Assembly: GCA_022843925.1 (NCBI GenBank)
Contig: JALHMS010000004.1
Coordinates: forward strand, 268,210 to 332,209
Reading direction: 5' to 3'
From: Burkholderiales bacterium
GTDB taxonomy: Bacteria > Pseudomonadota > Gammaproteobacteria > Burkholderiales > Ga0077523
DNA length: 64,000 nt
Made by a program: the position numbers and the translations under genes. How positions within the stretch are numbered: the stretch's first letter is position 1; each line of letters starts with the position of its first letter. Below, one piece after another: positions 27,301-42,300 of this stretch. The notes beneath the pieces were generated by a model, which ran no database searches, was not told the origin of the DNA, and saw only the letters and a program-made list of their open reading frames with translations.

Positions 27301-30300
27301 GCGGCCACGCTGCTGGGGATCCTCGGCTCCGACGTGTCGAACCCGTCCGATGCCTCCCAGCTTCGCGACTACCGCTTCGAGGGCCGCGCCCTTGGCGGCG
27401 TGGCACTCGAGGATCGTCTGTTCATCGAGAACGCGAGCCTCACGCTCGACTTCGACGCGCTGACCCCGGCCGGCGGCGTCGACATCGACGGCCGGTTCGG
27501 CTTCGCGACGGTGGCGCTCGACGCGAACGGCGCGCTGCAGGGGCAGCTCTCGCTGGCGCTGCGCGATCCGGACCCGACGAATCCCGACGGACGCATCACG
27601 CTGCGCGAGCTCATGACCGGGCTCACCGACATCACGACCCTCGTCGGCGCACCGACGCTCACCGGCAGCGGCCGGGTGGAGTTCGGCGTCGACGTCGTGC
27701 CTTCGCTCGGGCTGATCCAGCCCGGCAACGCGCCGAAGGTCGTCATCGACATCGTCGACATCGGCGATCCGTTCTCGGGCCGGGCGCCGGTCGTCACGAC
27801 CACCACCTCCGGACTGGGCGATCTCGCCGCCTTCGAGGACATCGGATTCGCCGACATCGTGGAAGCGCTGCGAGCGCTGTCCGACTTCCTCGGACAGTTC
27901 GAGAGCTTCGGATTCCTCAACGAGAAAATCCCGCTGATCGACGTGAGCGTGAACGAGATGCTCGCGTTCACCGACGATTTCGCGGCCGCGCTCGATGCCC
28001 TGGAGCGGGACCCCGCGGGCTCGCTGCAGAGCCTCGAGGCGAAGATCCGCCAGGCACTCCAGATCCCGGCCAACTCGACCGCGCTGCGCCTGTCGCTCGT
28101 GCGCGACGGGACGGAGCGCATCCTCCGCTTCGACCTCGAGGCCGGCCCTCAGCCGTTCTCCAGGTCACTGCCGGTGGGCTTCGAACTCGGGGACGGCTTC
28201 GCGGTGCAGGGCAACGCCAATCTGCTTACCAACGGCAGCCTCGACATCGACCTGTCGATGGGGCTGGACCTGTCGGACCCCACCCGCATCTTCGTCTTCG
28301 ACAGCACGGGTATCCGCGGCACGATCCAGGCGGCGGCGCAGGACGTGGATTTCGCGATCGGTCTGGGCGATCCCGACGGCGGACCCTTCGTGGGCGGGCG
28401 CATCGCCGACGGTGATCTCTCGCTCGCGGGCAACTTCGAGCTGGCCCTCGGCAATGCCGCGATGGCGGGCACGGGTGCCGACCGGCGCATCCTGCTCGCG
28501 GACCTCCTGGCGTCCCTCGGCGACTCGGTCTCGGCCAGCGGCGCGATCACCCTCGCGGGCGCGTTGCCCGTGTACTTCCCGACGGCCTCGCTGTATCGCG
28601 GGGAGATCGCGATCGGCGGCATCGCCGGCGTGTCCCTCGACGGCTTCGAGGTGACCGGCACGGTCGGGCCGCAGGGCGACGCGTTCATCCACGTCCCCGA
28701 CAGCATCCTCGACTTCGACTTCGGGAGCCTGTCCGCCGTCGACAACCTCCTGCTCATCGTCGACGGCGTCGATGGCTTCCTCGCCGTGCTCCAGGATTTC
28801 CTCGACGGCGAGGTCGGCGGTCTGCGGCTGCCGATCATCGGCGATCAGCTCGCCCAGGGCGCGACCTTCATCCAGGACTTCCGCGACGAGTTCATCGACG
28901 GGCTCCGCTCGGTGGTGTCGTCCTCGGCGAGCCCCACGGCGAACTTCGTCTCGCTGCAGCTCTTCACGCTGTTGAACGACCGGCTTCGCATCCTGAACGA
29001 CCGCAACGGCGATGGCGCGGTCACCGTGGCCGACATCGGTCTCACCACGAACGTGGACCTGGCGGGTGTGCCTCTCGCCGAGCTGTTCATGGAGTGGGAC
29101 CTCTCACTGGGCGGGCGCCTGGTCAATGCCGGCGCGGGCCTGGAGGCGGATATCGGGCTGCCGGCACTCGGGCTGGAGTCGCGCGGCGACGTCCGACTCA
29201 CGATCGACTGGGACGTGGATTTCGGTTTCGGCATCGGCGGTGGCAAGGGCTTCTACCTCGATCTCTCGGATCCCGACGAACTGATGATCGAGGCGGAGGT
29301 GACGCTGCCCGGCGCGGGCATCACCGGTCGGCTGGGGCCCCTGCAGTTCGACGCGAACGATCGTGGCGACACGCGCCTCGGGGTGGCGATCGCGCTAGAC
29401 CTGCACGTCGGCGCGGGCGACGCGCGCCGCGTCGGTCTGACGGACCTCGGCAACATCCGGCTGGACGGCAAGATCGCCGCGGATGCGATCGTGGACCTCG
29501 CCATGGCGTTGTCGCTGAACAGCGAACTGCTGCCCGATGCGCAGACCGTGTTCCCGAAGCTGTCCGCCGGCTTCTTCCTCGAATGGAAGCTCGGCGACCG
29601 CGCCACGCGGCAGTTCGTGCCTTTCTCGAGCCTCGACGGCGACGCGCTGCAGAAGGGTCTGCGGGTCGTGAAGTTCGACGACATCGGCATCGACCTCGGC
29701 AGCGCCCTGTCGAAGTACGTGCGTCCCATCGTCGTCGAGCTGCGCAAGCTGACCGAGCCGATCCAGCCGGTGATCGACGTCCTCGTGAAGCCCATCCCCG
29801 TCATCAGCGACCTCGCGGGCCGGCCCATCTCGCTCCTCGACCTCGCGCAGCGGCTCCCCGGCAACGAGGAGTCGTCGTGGGGCCTCATCCGCGACATCGC
29901 GACGCTGGCCGACACGATCAACCGCATTCCGGTCGAGGCGGGCGAACTGAAGCTCTCGTTCGGCGAGCTGCGCATCTACGACAGCGGCGGCAACGACACC
30001 AACCTGCAGCGGCGTCTGACGGACGCGACACAGAAGCTCGCCGACGTGTTCCAGCTCCCGTTGCCGACCTTCGATCTCGACCAGGCGCTGAACGGCCTCG
30101 CGAACGACAACCCGGATCTGCGCGGCGTGATCGACGCCACGCGCGATCTCGCGGCAGGCGGGGGCCAGAGCGGGAAGCTCTTCTCCGTGCCGTTCCTCGA
30201 GAATCCGACGGTGCTCTTCGGTCTGCTGACTGGGCGGCGCGACATCGAACTCGTGCGCATCGATCCCGAGCCCCTGCGCTTCGATCGTCGATACCACCAG

Positions 30301-33300
30301 ATCTTCCCGGTGTTCGGCCCGCTGGCCGTGATGATCGACGGCAGGTTCACGGCGAATCTCGACTTCGCCTTCGGGTACGACACGCAGGGCCTGTTCGACT
30401 TCGCCGACAGCGGATGGCGCAATCCGGAGTTGCTGTTCAACGGGTTCTTCGCGGAGGACCTCAAGGATGCCCAGGGCAACGACCGGCCCGAGGTCCGACT
30501 CGATGCGTCGCTCGTGGCGGGTGCCGTGGTGGCGGCTGGCATCACCGCGGGCGTGGCCGGCGGGGTCTACATCAACGTCAACGCCGACCTTCACGATCCC
30601 GACGGCGACGGCAAGGTGAGGCTCGGTGAGATCGCCGCGAACTTCCTGAACGAGGCGAAGTTCGGCAGCCCGCTGCTCGCGCCGCTCGCGGTGTTCGACG
30701 TGAACGGCAAGGCGACGGCGCGACTCTTCGCGTTCGTCGACGCCGGAATCCGCTTCTCGGCGGACATCGTGAAGCCCGTCACGCTGCTCGACTTCGACGT
30801 GCCCTTCACGCGAAAGCCGATGCTCGCAAAGGAGCTCGCGGGCGGCGTGCTGCAACTCAACATCGGCAAGTTCGCCGAGGACCGACTGGAAGGCGACACC
30901 TCGGATCTCGCCGAGGAGATCTTCGTCGCCCAGCAGGGCAGCGGGTTCGTGAAGGTCTGGTCGCCGACGTTCGGCATCGACGAGGCGCGCGCGCAGGTCT
31001 ACCGGGCTTCGACGCGCATCCTCGCGCTCGGGGGCGAAGGCGACGACGTCATCGATCTGTCGCGCGTCAGCGACGTGGGGATCCGCTTCGACATCGAAGG
31101 CGGCGCGGGGGACGATCTCATCCGCCTCGGTGCGGGGCCGGGCACCGTCCGTGGCGGGGCGGGCGACGACCGCATCCACGGTTCGGAAAGCGCTGATCTG
31201 CTGTGGGGCGATGCCGGGGCCGACTGGATCGACGGCCGCGGCGGCAACGATGTGATCTTCGGGGACAGCGGCCGGATCTCCGACGACGGACTGGTGATAT
31301 CCGTCACCGCGAGCGGGCTGGATCGCGACGATGTGCTCATCGGCGGCGCCGGCAGCGATCTCATCCTCGGTGGCGGCGGGGCGGACCGGATCGGCGGCGA
31401 CGGCGATCCCGCGGATGTCGCGTTCTCCTCGTCCGGCAACGACTGGCTGGTCGGCGATGGCGGCACCGTCACGCTGTCGGCGCCGGGATCCTTCTCGAGC
31501 ATCGTGAGCGTCGAGGGGACCGACCGCGCCGCGGGTGGTGACGACGTGCTGGCCGGTCAGGGCGGCAACGACCGCCTGTGGGGCGGACGGGGCAACGACA
31601 CCCTGAACGGCGGGGCCGGTAACGACGCTCTGTCGGGTGGATCCGGCAACGACGTCGCGGACGGCGGTGCGGGCGACGACACGATCGTCGGGGACGCGGG
31701 CGACGACACGCTGACGGGCGGCACCGGCAACGACACGGTCGACGGTGGCGAGGGGCAGGACTTGATCCGCGGCGGAACGGGTCGCGACACGCTGCGCGGC
31801 GGCGCGGGCGCGGACCGCGTGTTCGGCGAGCAGGACGACGATGTGCTCGAAGGTGGGGATGGCGAGGACGCGCTGTTCGGCGGCGGCGGGGCCGACGTGG
31901 TGCGTGGGGGTGGCGGCAACGACCTCCTGTACGGCGACGATGCCGACGGTGAGAACTCCGGGGCCGCGGGGGACGACGTGCTCGTGGGCGGTGTCGGCGA
32001 TGAGGTGTTCCACGGCCAGGGCGGGAACGACCGCATCGACACCGGAGACGGCAACGACATCGTCTACGGCGGTGGTGGGCGCGACATCATCACGACGGGT
32101 ACGGGCAACCACCGCATCCACGGCGACGGTGTCGTCGTCGCGAATGTCTTCTCGGTCAGCATCGACGGCAACAACGACATCATCACGGTGGGCCCGGGAT
32201 CGAGCCGGGTCTTCGGTGAACTCGGCCAGGACACCATCACGCTGGCGGACGGCGATCACTTCGTGCTGGGCGGTGCCGGTAACGACGTGATCGTGGCCGG
32301 GGTGGGGCGCAGCGTCATCCGGGGTAACGCAGGTGCGGACCGCATCACCGTGGCCGGCGGTGACAACGTGCTCGTCGGCGATGGCGACGAGACGGATGGC
32401 ACGCTGGTGGACGAACGTGCCGTCGCGAGGAACGGCGACACCGATGCGGCCGACGACGGCGCCGATCACATCGTCGGCGGTGCCGGCAACGATCTCGTCC
32501 TCGGCCACGGCGGCGACGACCGCCTGTTCGGCGGTGGAGGGGACGACGACATACGCGGCGGGGATGGTGCCGACGTGCTGCATGGCGGCGAGGGTCGCGA
32601 CCATCTTCTGGGTGGCGCAGGTGATGACGTCCTGTACGGCAACGCGGGCGACGATCGCCTCGAGGGCGGCGCGGGGCGCGACCTCCTGTTGGGTGGCGCG
32701 GGCGGCGACATCCTTCACGGCCATGGCGTCGACGAGACCGGCGACGATGACGCAGTCGACACGCTGTATGGGGATTTCGGGGCAGGTCATCTTCTCGGCG
32801 AGACGGCCACCGCAGGCAACGACGGTGCGGACTTCCTGTACGGGCAGGGCGGCGACGACATCCTGCGTGGCGAGGAAGGCCCGGACACGATCGAGGGCGG
32901 CCGCGGCGCCGACGACATCGACGGTGGTGCAGGGGACGACCGCCTCTTCGGCGGCGTGGGCGACGACCGCATCCTCGGCAACACCGGCAACGACCATGTC
33001 GAAGCGGGCGACGGTGCCGACCACGTGGAGGGCGGCGACGGCGCTGACACGCTGTCCGGCAACGCCGGCAACGACACGATCCTCGGCAATGCCGGGAACG
33101 ACCACGCGGACGGCGGCATCGGCGACGATCTGATCGAGGGCGGCGATGGTCAGGACCACCTGGTCGGCGGCGACGGCGACGATCGCCTCTTCGGCAACGC
33201 AGGCGACGACCTCGTCGAAGCGGGCGATGGTGCTGACCACGTCGAGGGTGGCGACGGCGACGACACCCTGCATGGCAACGCGGGCGACGATCGCGTCTTC

Positions 33301-36300
33301 GGCAACGCGGGATATGACCTCGTGCTCGCCGGTGACGGCGCCGACCACGTGGAAGGTGGCGACGGCGACGATCGCCTCTACGGCGAAGCGGGCAACGACC
33401 GGATCCTCGGCAATGCCGGCAACGATCTCGCGCTCGGCGGCGCGGGCGAGGACGTGATCGAGGGCGGCGACGGTGCGGACAACCTCTACGGCGGCGCCGG
33501 CAACGATACCGTCGACGGCGGGGCGGGCGACGACCTCATGCAGGGCGACGAAGGCGACGACGTCCTGTTCGGCCGCGCGGGCAACGATCGTGGCGCCGGC
33601 GGCGCCGGCAACGACCAGATCCACGGCGACGACGGCGACGACCATCTCCTCGGCGACGAGGGCGACGACGTGTTGGTCGGCGACACCGGGTTCGACCGCC
33701 TCGAAGGCGGCCACGGTGCCGACACGCTGCGGGGTGGCGCGCAGGACGACGTCCTCATCGCCGGCACCGGCCTCGGCAAGCGGCTCTTCGGCGAGGACGG
33801 CGACGATCTGATCCTCGGATCGGACGACGGCACCGACGACCCGGACTTCACCGATGCGGTGTTCTTCGGCGACCTCATCGAGGGCGGTCGTGGCAACGAT
33901 CGCATCTTCGGTCTCGGCGGCGCGGACCGCATCGATGCCGGCGAAGGTGACGACCACGTATCGGGTGGCCTGCACGGCGATCTGATCCTGGCGGGGGCCG
34001 GTCGCGACACCGTGTCGGGCGGCGCGGGGAACGACGTCGTCCACGGCGGTGACGATTCCGACACGATCGATGGCGGCGCGGGCGCCGATCGCATCTTCGG
34101 CGAAGGCGGGAACGATCGGCTATCCGCGGGGACCGGCGCCGGCGATCACGTCGACGGCGGCGCGGGCGACGACGAAATCGACGGGTCCGACGAAGGGGAT
34201 GACGTGCTCGTGGGCGGCGCAGGTGGAGACCGGCTCCGGGGGCGCGCGGGCAACGACCGTCTGCTGGGCGGCACAGGCGACGACATCCTCGAAGGTGGCG
34301 ACGGCGACGACGTGCTCGAAGGCGACACGGGCATCGACGTGCTGATCGGCGGCGCGCACCACGACACGCTGTACGGCCATCTCGCGGGCGGCGCCGGGGA
34401 CGACGGCGCCGTCGACTATCTGTACGGGGATTTCGGCACCGGGCTCGATGAAGCCGGTGCCGGCAACGATCGCCTCTTCGGTCAGGGCGGCAACGATCTG
34501 CTGTTCGGCGAGGGCGGGGACGATCTCATCGAAGCGCCCGGCAACGGGATGGCGGTTGCAGAGGCCGGCGGCGGCAGCGGCAACGTAGTGGACTTCGGAA
34601 GCGGCGAGGGTGCCAGCCCGTCGGCGTTCGTGGTGCCTGCCGCGACGGCCTCGCCCGTGCCGGGGCCCGCGATCGCGGACGCCGACGCCGGGTACTCGGG
34701 CCCCGTGGGCGCGGACGTGCGCGGCCCGTGGGGCGAACTCGGCGGGTCCGCGAGCGGCCTCGGCGTGTCGGCGTCCGCGCACGCGACGCAGCCGTCGGTG
34801 GCCGTGGACGCCGCAGGGCGCGCGCACGTCGCGTGGGTCGATGCGCGCAACGGCAACCTCGAGATCTACGTCCTGCGGCACGACGGCACGACCTGGCACA
34901 CGCTCGGCACGAGCGCCTCCGGCGGCGGCGTGTCCGCGTCGGCAACGGCTTCGACGCGGCCGGTCGTCGCGTTCGATGCGTCGGGTGCGCCGACGGTGGC
35001 GTGGGTCGAGGTCGACGGTGGCCGCGGCAGCGTGCGCATGGCGCGGTTCGACGCGGGGACGGGCGCATGGCGCAGCGTCGACACCGCGGCCCTGGCCGGC
35101 GCCGGCAGCGTGCGCGAACTGCAACTCGTCGCGACAGGTGCGTCCCAGGTGCTGGTGTGGCTGGAAGACGCAACGGCGGGCGCCACATTGCGGGCGAGCC
35201 GCTGGGACGGCAGCGCCTGGTCCGCCGTCGGCACCGGCGTGGTGGCAACGGCGCCCGGGATGGGTGGGTTCGCGGTGGCCACGGATGGCGCGCGCGTGGC
35301 GGTGGCGTGGTCCCATGGTGGATCCGGGGTGAGCCGCGTGCATGTGTCGGAGTTCGACGGGGTGCAGTGGACCGCGCGAGGCACGACGGCCGGAAGCTCC
35401 GCGATCGTCGAGGCTGCAGGCGAGAGTGCGCTGCCCGCGATCGTCTATCGGCAGGGCACGTTGTTCCTCGGCTGGCGCCATCTCGAGGATGGCTTGCAGA
35501 GCCTGCAGTTGCGGCGTTTCGAGGCGGGTGCCTGGATCGACGCCGGGAGTCTGCCGGCATCGCCTGCGGCCCAGGTGCGCGAGCTGCGCCTGGCTGCGGC
35601 GGGCGATGCGCTGCGCGTGCTGTGGGTGGACGAGGACACGCGTCGTGGCGGACAGCCGCTCGCACTCTACGGTCGGGTCTGGAACGGCAGCGCGTTCGAG
35701 GAGGCGCTCCCGGGTGACGCGTCGGGCACCGGCCTGTCGGATACCGGGGCGCACTACGCGGGCCTCTCGGCCGCGATCGGTGCGGACGGGCGCGCCTACG
35801 TGGCGTGGTCGGGCTCCGGCACCGGACCGGGGGCCGACGCGGCGTCGAACGTCTTCCTCCGGGTCGATGCGACGCGTACCGACCGCGTCTTCCGCGTGGC
35901 GGACAGCGCCGCACTCGCGACCCTGCTCGCCAACGAGGACCTCGGCGCGGATGACGTGATCCTGCTCGCCGCCGGCACTTACGCGGGCTTCACGATCGAC
36001 GCGGGCGATGCCGGGGTCACGCTGCTCGGTGCGGCCGGGTTCGCGTCGCGCGTGTCCGGGCCGGTGGTCGTGCAGGGCGCGAACGTGGCGCTGGTGGGTC
36101 TCGACGTGCAGGGCACGGTCGCGAGCGGAGCCGACGGGCTCACGCTGCGGCGCAGCCGTGCGGACGGCCTTGTCCTGAACGGTGGCGCGGACGTGATCGT
36201 GGTGGACAACCGCTTCGGCGCAGCGGGCGTGCGCGTGGCCGCCGCCACCGCGGGCGTGATCTCGCGCAACGTGCTGACCGGCACCCTCGACATCGCCGCG

Positions 36301-39300
36301 GCGTTCACGGGCGAGATCTTCCGCAACGAGATACGCGGTGCGTCGGTCGGCGTCCGCTACGGCGCTGCCGCGACGCTCTGGGACAACCGCATCCACGGCA
36401 ACGCCGTCGGTGTGGTGGCGACGGTGGACAGCGCCACGACCGGCTTCGGCTTCGTCGGTGCGGCATCGGCGCGCGGTAACGACATCGTGGACAACGATGT
36501 CGGCGTGCAGCTCGCGGGCCGCATGCAGCACCAGACGGTCCGTGGGAGCCGCATCGGTGTCACAGGCAGCGGCACGCTGGGCGGTGGATCGCTGGACGCC
36601 GCCAACCGCATCGAGGACAACGCGGCCGGTGTCGCGAACTTCAGCGGTTCGATCCAGTACAACCGCATCGCACGAAACGGCATCGGCGTCACTGCGACGA
36701 ACGGCCAGGTGGTGCATCACAACCTCCTCTACCGGAACACGACGGCGGCCATCGACGTGGCAGCGGTGAGCCGTGTCGGCATCTACCAGAACACGCTTTA
36801 CGCGCCGACCGGTGACAACGTCCGCGTGCGCAGCGGCGCCCGGGAAGTGGAGGTGATCGGCAACATCCTCTGGGCCGAGTCGGGCTACGACCTCTTCGTC
36901 GCCAATGATGCCCAGTCGGGCTTCTTCAGCGATCACAACGTGCTCTACGCGAGCGGCACCGGAAAGGTCGGGTATTGGACGAAGGACTTCACCGACGTCC
37001 TCGACTGGCAGGCCGACATCGCGCGCTTCGACCTCCATTCGATCGGGGCGACGCGGGTCAATCCCGAGTGGGCCCGCCCGCGGTTCGTGGATCTCGGGAC
37101 CGATGACTATCGCGTCGCCGCGCCGGTGGCAGGTCTGCGCTTCACGAGCCCCTCGGTCGACGCGGCGGATGTGCGCCTCGATCGCGGGGCGGAATCCCCG
37201 ACCGCCAACATGCTGACGAACCCGGGCTTCGAGAACGGTGTGTCTGGCTGGACCGTGAATCCGGGGGCCGGGGCGGCGACCGGGGTGGCGTGGGACGGCG
37301 TCTCCCGGTTCCGCGCGGGCAGCGTCGAGGGCGGATTCGCGCAGCAGACGGTGAATCTGTTGGCGGCCGGCCACACGGCGACGCAGATCGACGCGGGGAC
37401 GCTCGATGTCGTCTTCGGCGGGCGCGTGCGCCGTGCCGATGACGGCTCGCGGGATGCGGGCACGGTCCTCGTGCGCTTTCTCGACGGGGCCGGCAACGTG
37501 CTCGCCGATTCGGTGGCGGACGGCACCACGCCCGCCGACCGCTGGGCGCTCGCGGGCGGACGCGCTGCCATCCCGGTGGGCACGCGGAGCATCATGTTCC
37601 GTTTCGAGGCGCAGCGCGTCGCCGGCGACAGCGTCAACGACGCGTGGCTCGACGGCGCGTTCCTGCGCGCCACGTCCGAGGCGTGGGTCCCCGACGCGGG
37701 CGCCTACGGCTTCGGCGCGCACGAGTCGGCGCCCGAGACCGCGCGGCGCATCGCGCTGCGGTTCCCCGATCTCTACACCGACTGGGAGCGCGGCGAGCCG
37801 CTCGCGATCCGCTGGGAGACCGTGGGCAACACCACGTTCTCGCCCGTGCGCATCGACCTGCTGCAGGACACCGCCGATGGTCCCGCGCTCTTCCGAACCA
37901 TCGCCGCGTCGACGCCCGACGACGGCGAGTTCGTGTGGATTCCCGAGGTGAGCGGCGTGGACTTCGGCACCCGCGGCCTGCGCATCCAGGTGTCGCTCGC
38001 CGACGCGCCGGAGGTGCTCGACCGCAGTCAGGAGACCTTCGCCGTGCCCGAGGACGGTATCACGTTCTGGGTGGACGACGCGTCCGACGTGGGCGACGAG
38101 TTCACCGTCGGCGCCACCGGCTCGAACCGGAACACCGGCAGGAGCGCGGCATCGCCGAAGCCGAACCCCACCAATCTGCTGCGCTCGTACACGTTGGGCG
38201 CGGACGCGGTGCTGCGCATCGACACGGGCGACTACCCCCTCATCGACGCGCTCACCCTCTCCGGCACGGTCGACCGCGGTCTCGGGCTCGACGAAGGGTT
38301 CACGATCACCGGTCCGACCGATACCTCGCGCATCGCGCGGCTCCTGCCGGCCATACCGGGGGCGCAGTTCGCGGGCCTCATCGAGTTGCAGGACGCCGAT
38401 TTCGTCGCCATCCGGCATCTCACACTCGCCAACAGCGGGCGCGGGCTGTTCGTGCATACGGGCTCGGAGAGTTTCTCGGCGTCCGACGTCACCGCGATCG
38501 GGCACACACTGGACGGCATGTCGATCGAGACGACAGCCCCGTTCTCCGACTTCGCGCGGCTGTCCGCGTCGGGCAACTTGCGCTGGGGCATCGACATCCG
38601 CGGCGCGATCCGGTCGATGACCGACGCGCGGGTGACGAACAACGAGAACGGCCTGCAGATCACGGGGCCGGTCGAGCGTGTGACGGGCAACGAGGTGTCG
38701 CGCAACAACCGGCAGGGCATGCAGCTCTCGCAGTCGGGCAGCGCCGTGATCCGGCGCAACGTCGTGTCCGGCAACCAGTGGGGCGTGAGCCTGTCGGCGT
38801 CGGGGGGCTCGGTCGTGTTCGGCGACGAGGACCTCTCCACGGGCAACGGCAACCGCGTGTCCGACAACCGCGCCAACGGCCTCGACGTGAGCGGAAACGT
38901 GCTGGTCGCGGGCAACGTCTTCACCGGCAACGCCGGCGTCGGCGTGGCGGCGAGCGGAGCGACCGTACGGGCCAATCTCGTCTCGGACAACGGGACCGGG
39001 GTGAGAGCGAGCGGCGGCGTCGTCGACCGGAACCGGATCTACGGCAACAGCGAGTTCGGAATCGATGCCACGTTCGCGCTTCTCACCGGCAACGTCGTGT
39101 ACAGCTCGCCCATCGGCATCCGGCTCGCGTCGAGCGCGAGCCAGGCGCGGGGCAATGTCGTCTACGGTACCGGCGCGCGGGGGATCTCCGTCACGGCTGC
39201 CGGCAGCGAGGTGGCGGGCAACACGGTCTACGCGCCGACGGGCGATGCGCTGGTGGTGAGCGGCGCGACGGGCGTGGCAGTGGGCAACAACATCCTCGTC

Positions 39301-42300
39301 ACCGGCGCCGGGACGGCGATCTCGGTGGCGTCCGACAGCTTCTCGGGCTTCCGGTCCGACTACAACCTGTTCCAGGTGCTCGCCGGCGGCGCCGTGGGTG
39401 TGTGGCAAGCGCAGAGTCGCGCAACGCTGGCCGCCTGGCAGAGCGCGACCAGCGCGGACGCCAACAGCCTGGTGGCGGACCCCCTGTTCGTGGACGTCGA
39501 CGGTGCGGATGGCGTGCTCGGCTTCGTCGATGCGGTTCGCGACGGACGCGACGACGACTTCCACCTGCGCAGCGCGTTCGGCACGTTCGCCGGCGGCTCT
39601 CTGGTTCCGGTGCGCGATGCGATCACGGGGCTTCCGGTGGCGGTGTCTGCCGTCACGCCAGTCATCTTCGCGGAGTCGTCGCCTGCCATCGACCGTGGCC
39701 GTCCGGGCGACGCGTTTGCGCTCGAACCGCAACCCAACGGCGGGTTCCGGAATCTCGGGGCTTACGGCAATACGGCCCAGGCATCGCTGAGCCCCGAGCG
39801 CTACGTGACGATCTTCTCGCCCAACGGCGGGGAACGCGTCGCGCAGGATCGCGACGTCGACGTGCGCTGGCGGGCCTCGGGGTTCACGGGCACGGTCGAC
39901 ATCGCCTATCGCGGACCTTCCACCGGTGGGGCGTTCGTGGCGCTCGCCTCGGGCGAGGCCAACGACGGCGCGTACAGCTGGCGTGTGTCCCAGGCCAGCT
40001 TCCCCGTCGGTCAGTACACCCTCCGCGTATCGGCGTCGTCCGACGCTTCGCTGTTCGACACGTCGGACACCGCCTTCGATGTCATCGCCCCCATCGCCTT
40101 CTACTACGTGAACGACGGAGCGACTGCGGGCGACGTGTTCACGACCACGGCCGGCGCGATCGGCAACGACGGACTGTCGCCGGATCGGCCCATGGCGAGC
40201 CTCGCCGACCTCATCGCGCGCTACGACCTCGGTCCGGGCGACACGGTCCTCGTCGATGCCGGCACCTACGCGATCACCACGAACCTCGTGTTGACGGCCC
40301 AGGACAGCGGAGTGCGGATCGTAGGTGCGGGACGTGACCTGACGGTTCTGGACCGTGGGAACCGGTCGTTCGGGTCGGTGGTGCTGCAGTTGGCGGGTGC
40401 GGACGATGTACGGGTGGAGTCCTTGTCGTTGACGGGCGGGTACCACGGCGTGCTGGCGTCGAGCGCAGCGGACTCCGACGCGGTGGTGCTGAGCGACGTG
40501 CGGGCGTTCGGTCACGCGCAGGCGGGCGTGCGCATCGACGCGTCGAACGACGGCTGGGTGCTGGTGGGATCGCGGTTCGATGCGAACGAGTCCGACGGCG
40601 TGAACGGAAGCGGATTCGGGCTGCGGGTGGAGGGCAACGAATTCGTGAACAACCGCGGCTACGGGCTGAGCCTGGGCACCGGACAGGGCGCGGTGGTACG
40701 CGGCAACGTGGTGACGGGCAACCAGAGCTACGGCCTGTACGTGAACGCGAACCTGAACGGCAACGAAGCGAACCGGGCGCTGGTGGAAGACAACGCCTCG
40801 AGCGGCAACCGCAACGACGGGCTGTACCTGAGCGGAGACGCGGTGACGGGGCGGAACAACCGTGCGTGGGGCAACGGCGGGGTCGGGCTGTACGCGAGCG
40901 GTGGCGCGCTGGCGGAGGGCAACGAGGCCTGGGACAACGGCAGGGGGATCGAGACCAGTGGCGCCACCGCGCGCGGTAACGTCGCATGGGGAAACCGGGG
41001 TGCCGGGATCGAGACGACCGCGTCGCTGGTGGAGGGCAACCGCGTCTACGGCAACACGGGTGTCGGCATCCACGTGCGCAGCGGCGTGATCCGTGGCAAC
41101 GCCGTTTGGGACAACGCAGGCGAGGCGGGGATCGTGGTGTCGGGGTCCGGGCCCACGCGGGTGGAGAACAACACCGTGCTCTCGCCCGTGGGCGAGGCCG
41201 TGTGGGTGCGTGGCTCGGGCGGCGTGGACGTACGCAACAACATCCTGTGGGTGGACAGCGGGCACGCGCTGCGGGTGGACGCGCAGTTCCAGGCGGGGTT
41301 CGTGTCGGACTACAACCTGTTCCGCCTGGGCGCGAACGGCAAGGTGGCGTTCTGGGAGGACCGGTCGTTCCTCACGCGCACCGACTGGGTGTACGGCGTG
41401 GGCCAGGACCGCAACAGCGTGACCGGCGATCCGCAGTTCGTCGACATCGACGGCGCGGACAAGCAGCACGGTGTCGTGGGCGGCGTGGACCGCGGCGGCG
41501 ACGACGACTTCCGGCTGCGTGCGGGCTCGATCGCCATCGACCGCGGGGATCCCTCGACGCTGGCGCTGGGCGAAGCGATGCCGAGCGGCAACCGCGTGGA
41601 CCTGGGCGCGTACGGCAACACCGCGCAGGCCACGGCAAGCGTCGAGCCGCAGATCCAGGTGCTGGGTCCGAACGGGCTGGAGAAGCTGGAGGTGGGTCAG
41701 CGGGCCATCATCGCGTGGCGCACGGCGGGCGTGCTGCCGGTGGACACGTTGCTGCGGGTGGACAGCGGCGACCCGCGCAGCGCGATCGCGGGCTGGCGCA
41801 CCGACACGCTGCGCACCAACGGCTCGTGGTCGACGACCAGCACCGCGGTGACCACCGCGGGCGTGGCGAACGCCGGGCCGGCCGAGCTGTACCAGAGCTT
41901 CGCCACCGCCACGAGCAACGCGGGCAGCGGCGCGAGCTTCGTGGCGGGGAGCCTGCGCCACGCGGTGGCGGCGCCGGACGGGCAGTACCGTCTGCGGCTG
42001 CACTTCGCCGAGCCGAGCGTGGCGGTGGGACAGCGACTGTTCGACATCGAAGTGAACGGCCAGCGGGTGGATGAGAACGTCGACATCCGGGCGCGCGCGG
42101 GTGCCGTGAACCGGGCCTACGTCGCGGAGTACGACATCAGCGTCAGCGGCGGTGCGGGACTCGACCTGCGGCTCGTGAACCGCAGCACCAATGGGAACCT
42201 GGCGATCCTGAGCGGCTGGGAGATCCTGCGTGCGAACGCGCAGGCACCGGAGGCGGTGTCGGTGGAGCTGCAGGTGAGCGAGGACGACGGCGCGAGCTGG

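Noticed and set aside
29395-34044. Antisense open frame of about 1,550 codons under the RTX region
   Set aside because: Shadow of the 27-bp RTX periodicity; no start signals and no recognisable domain.
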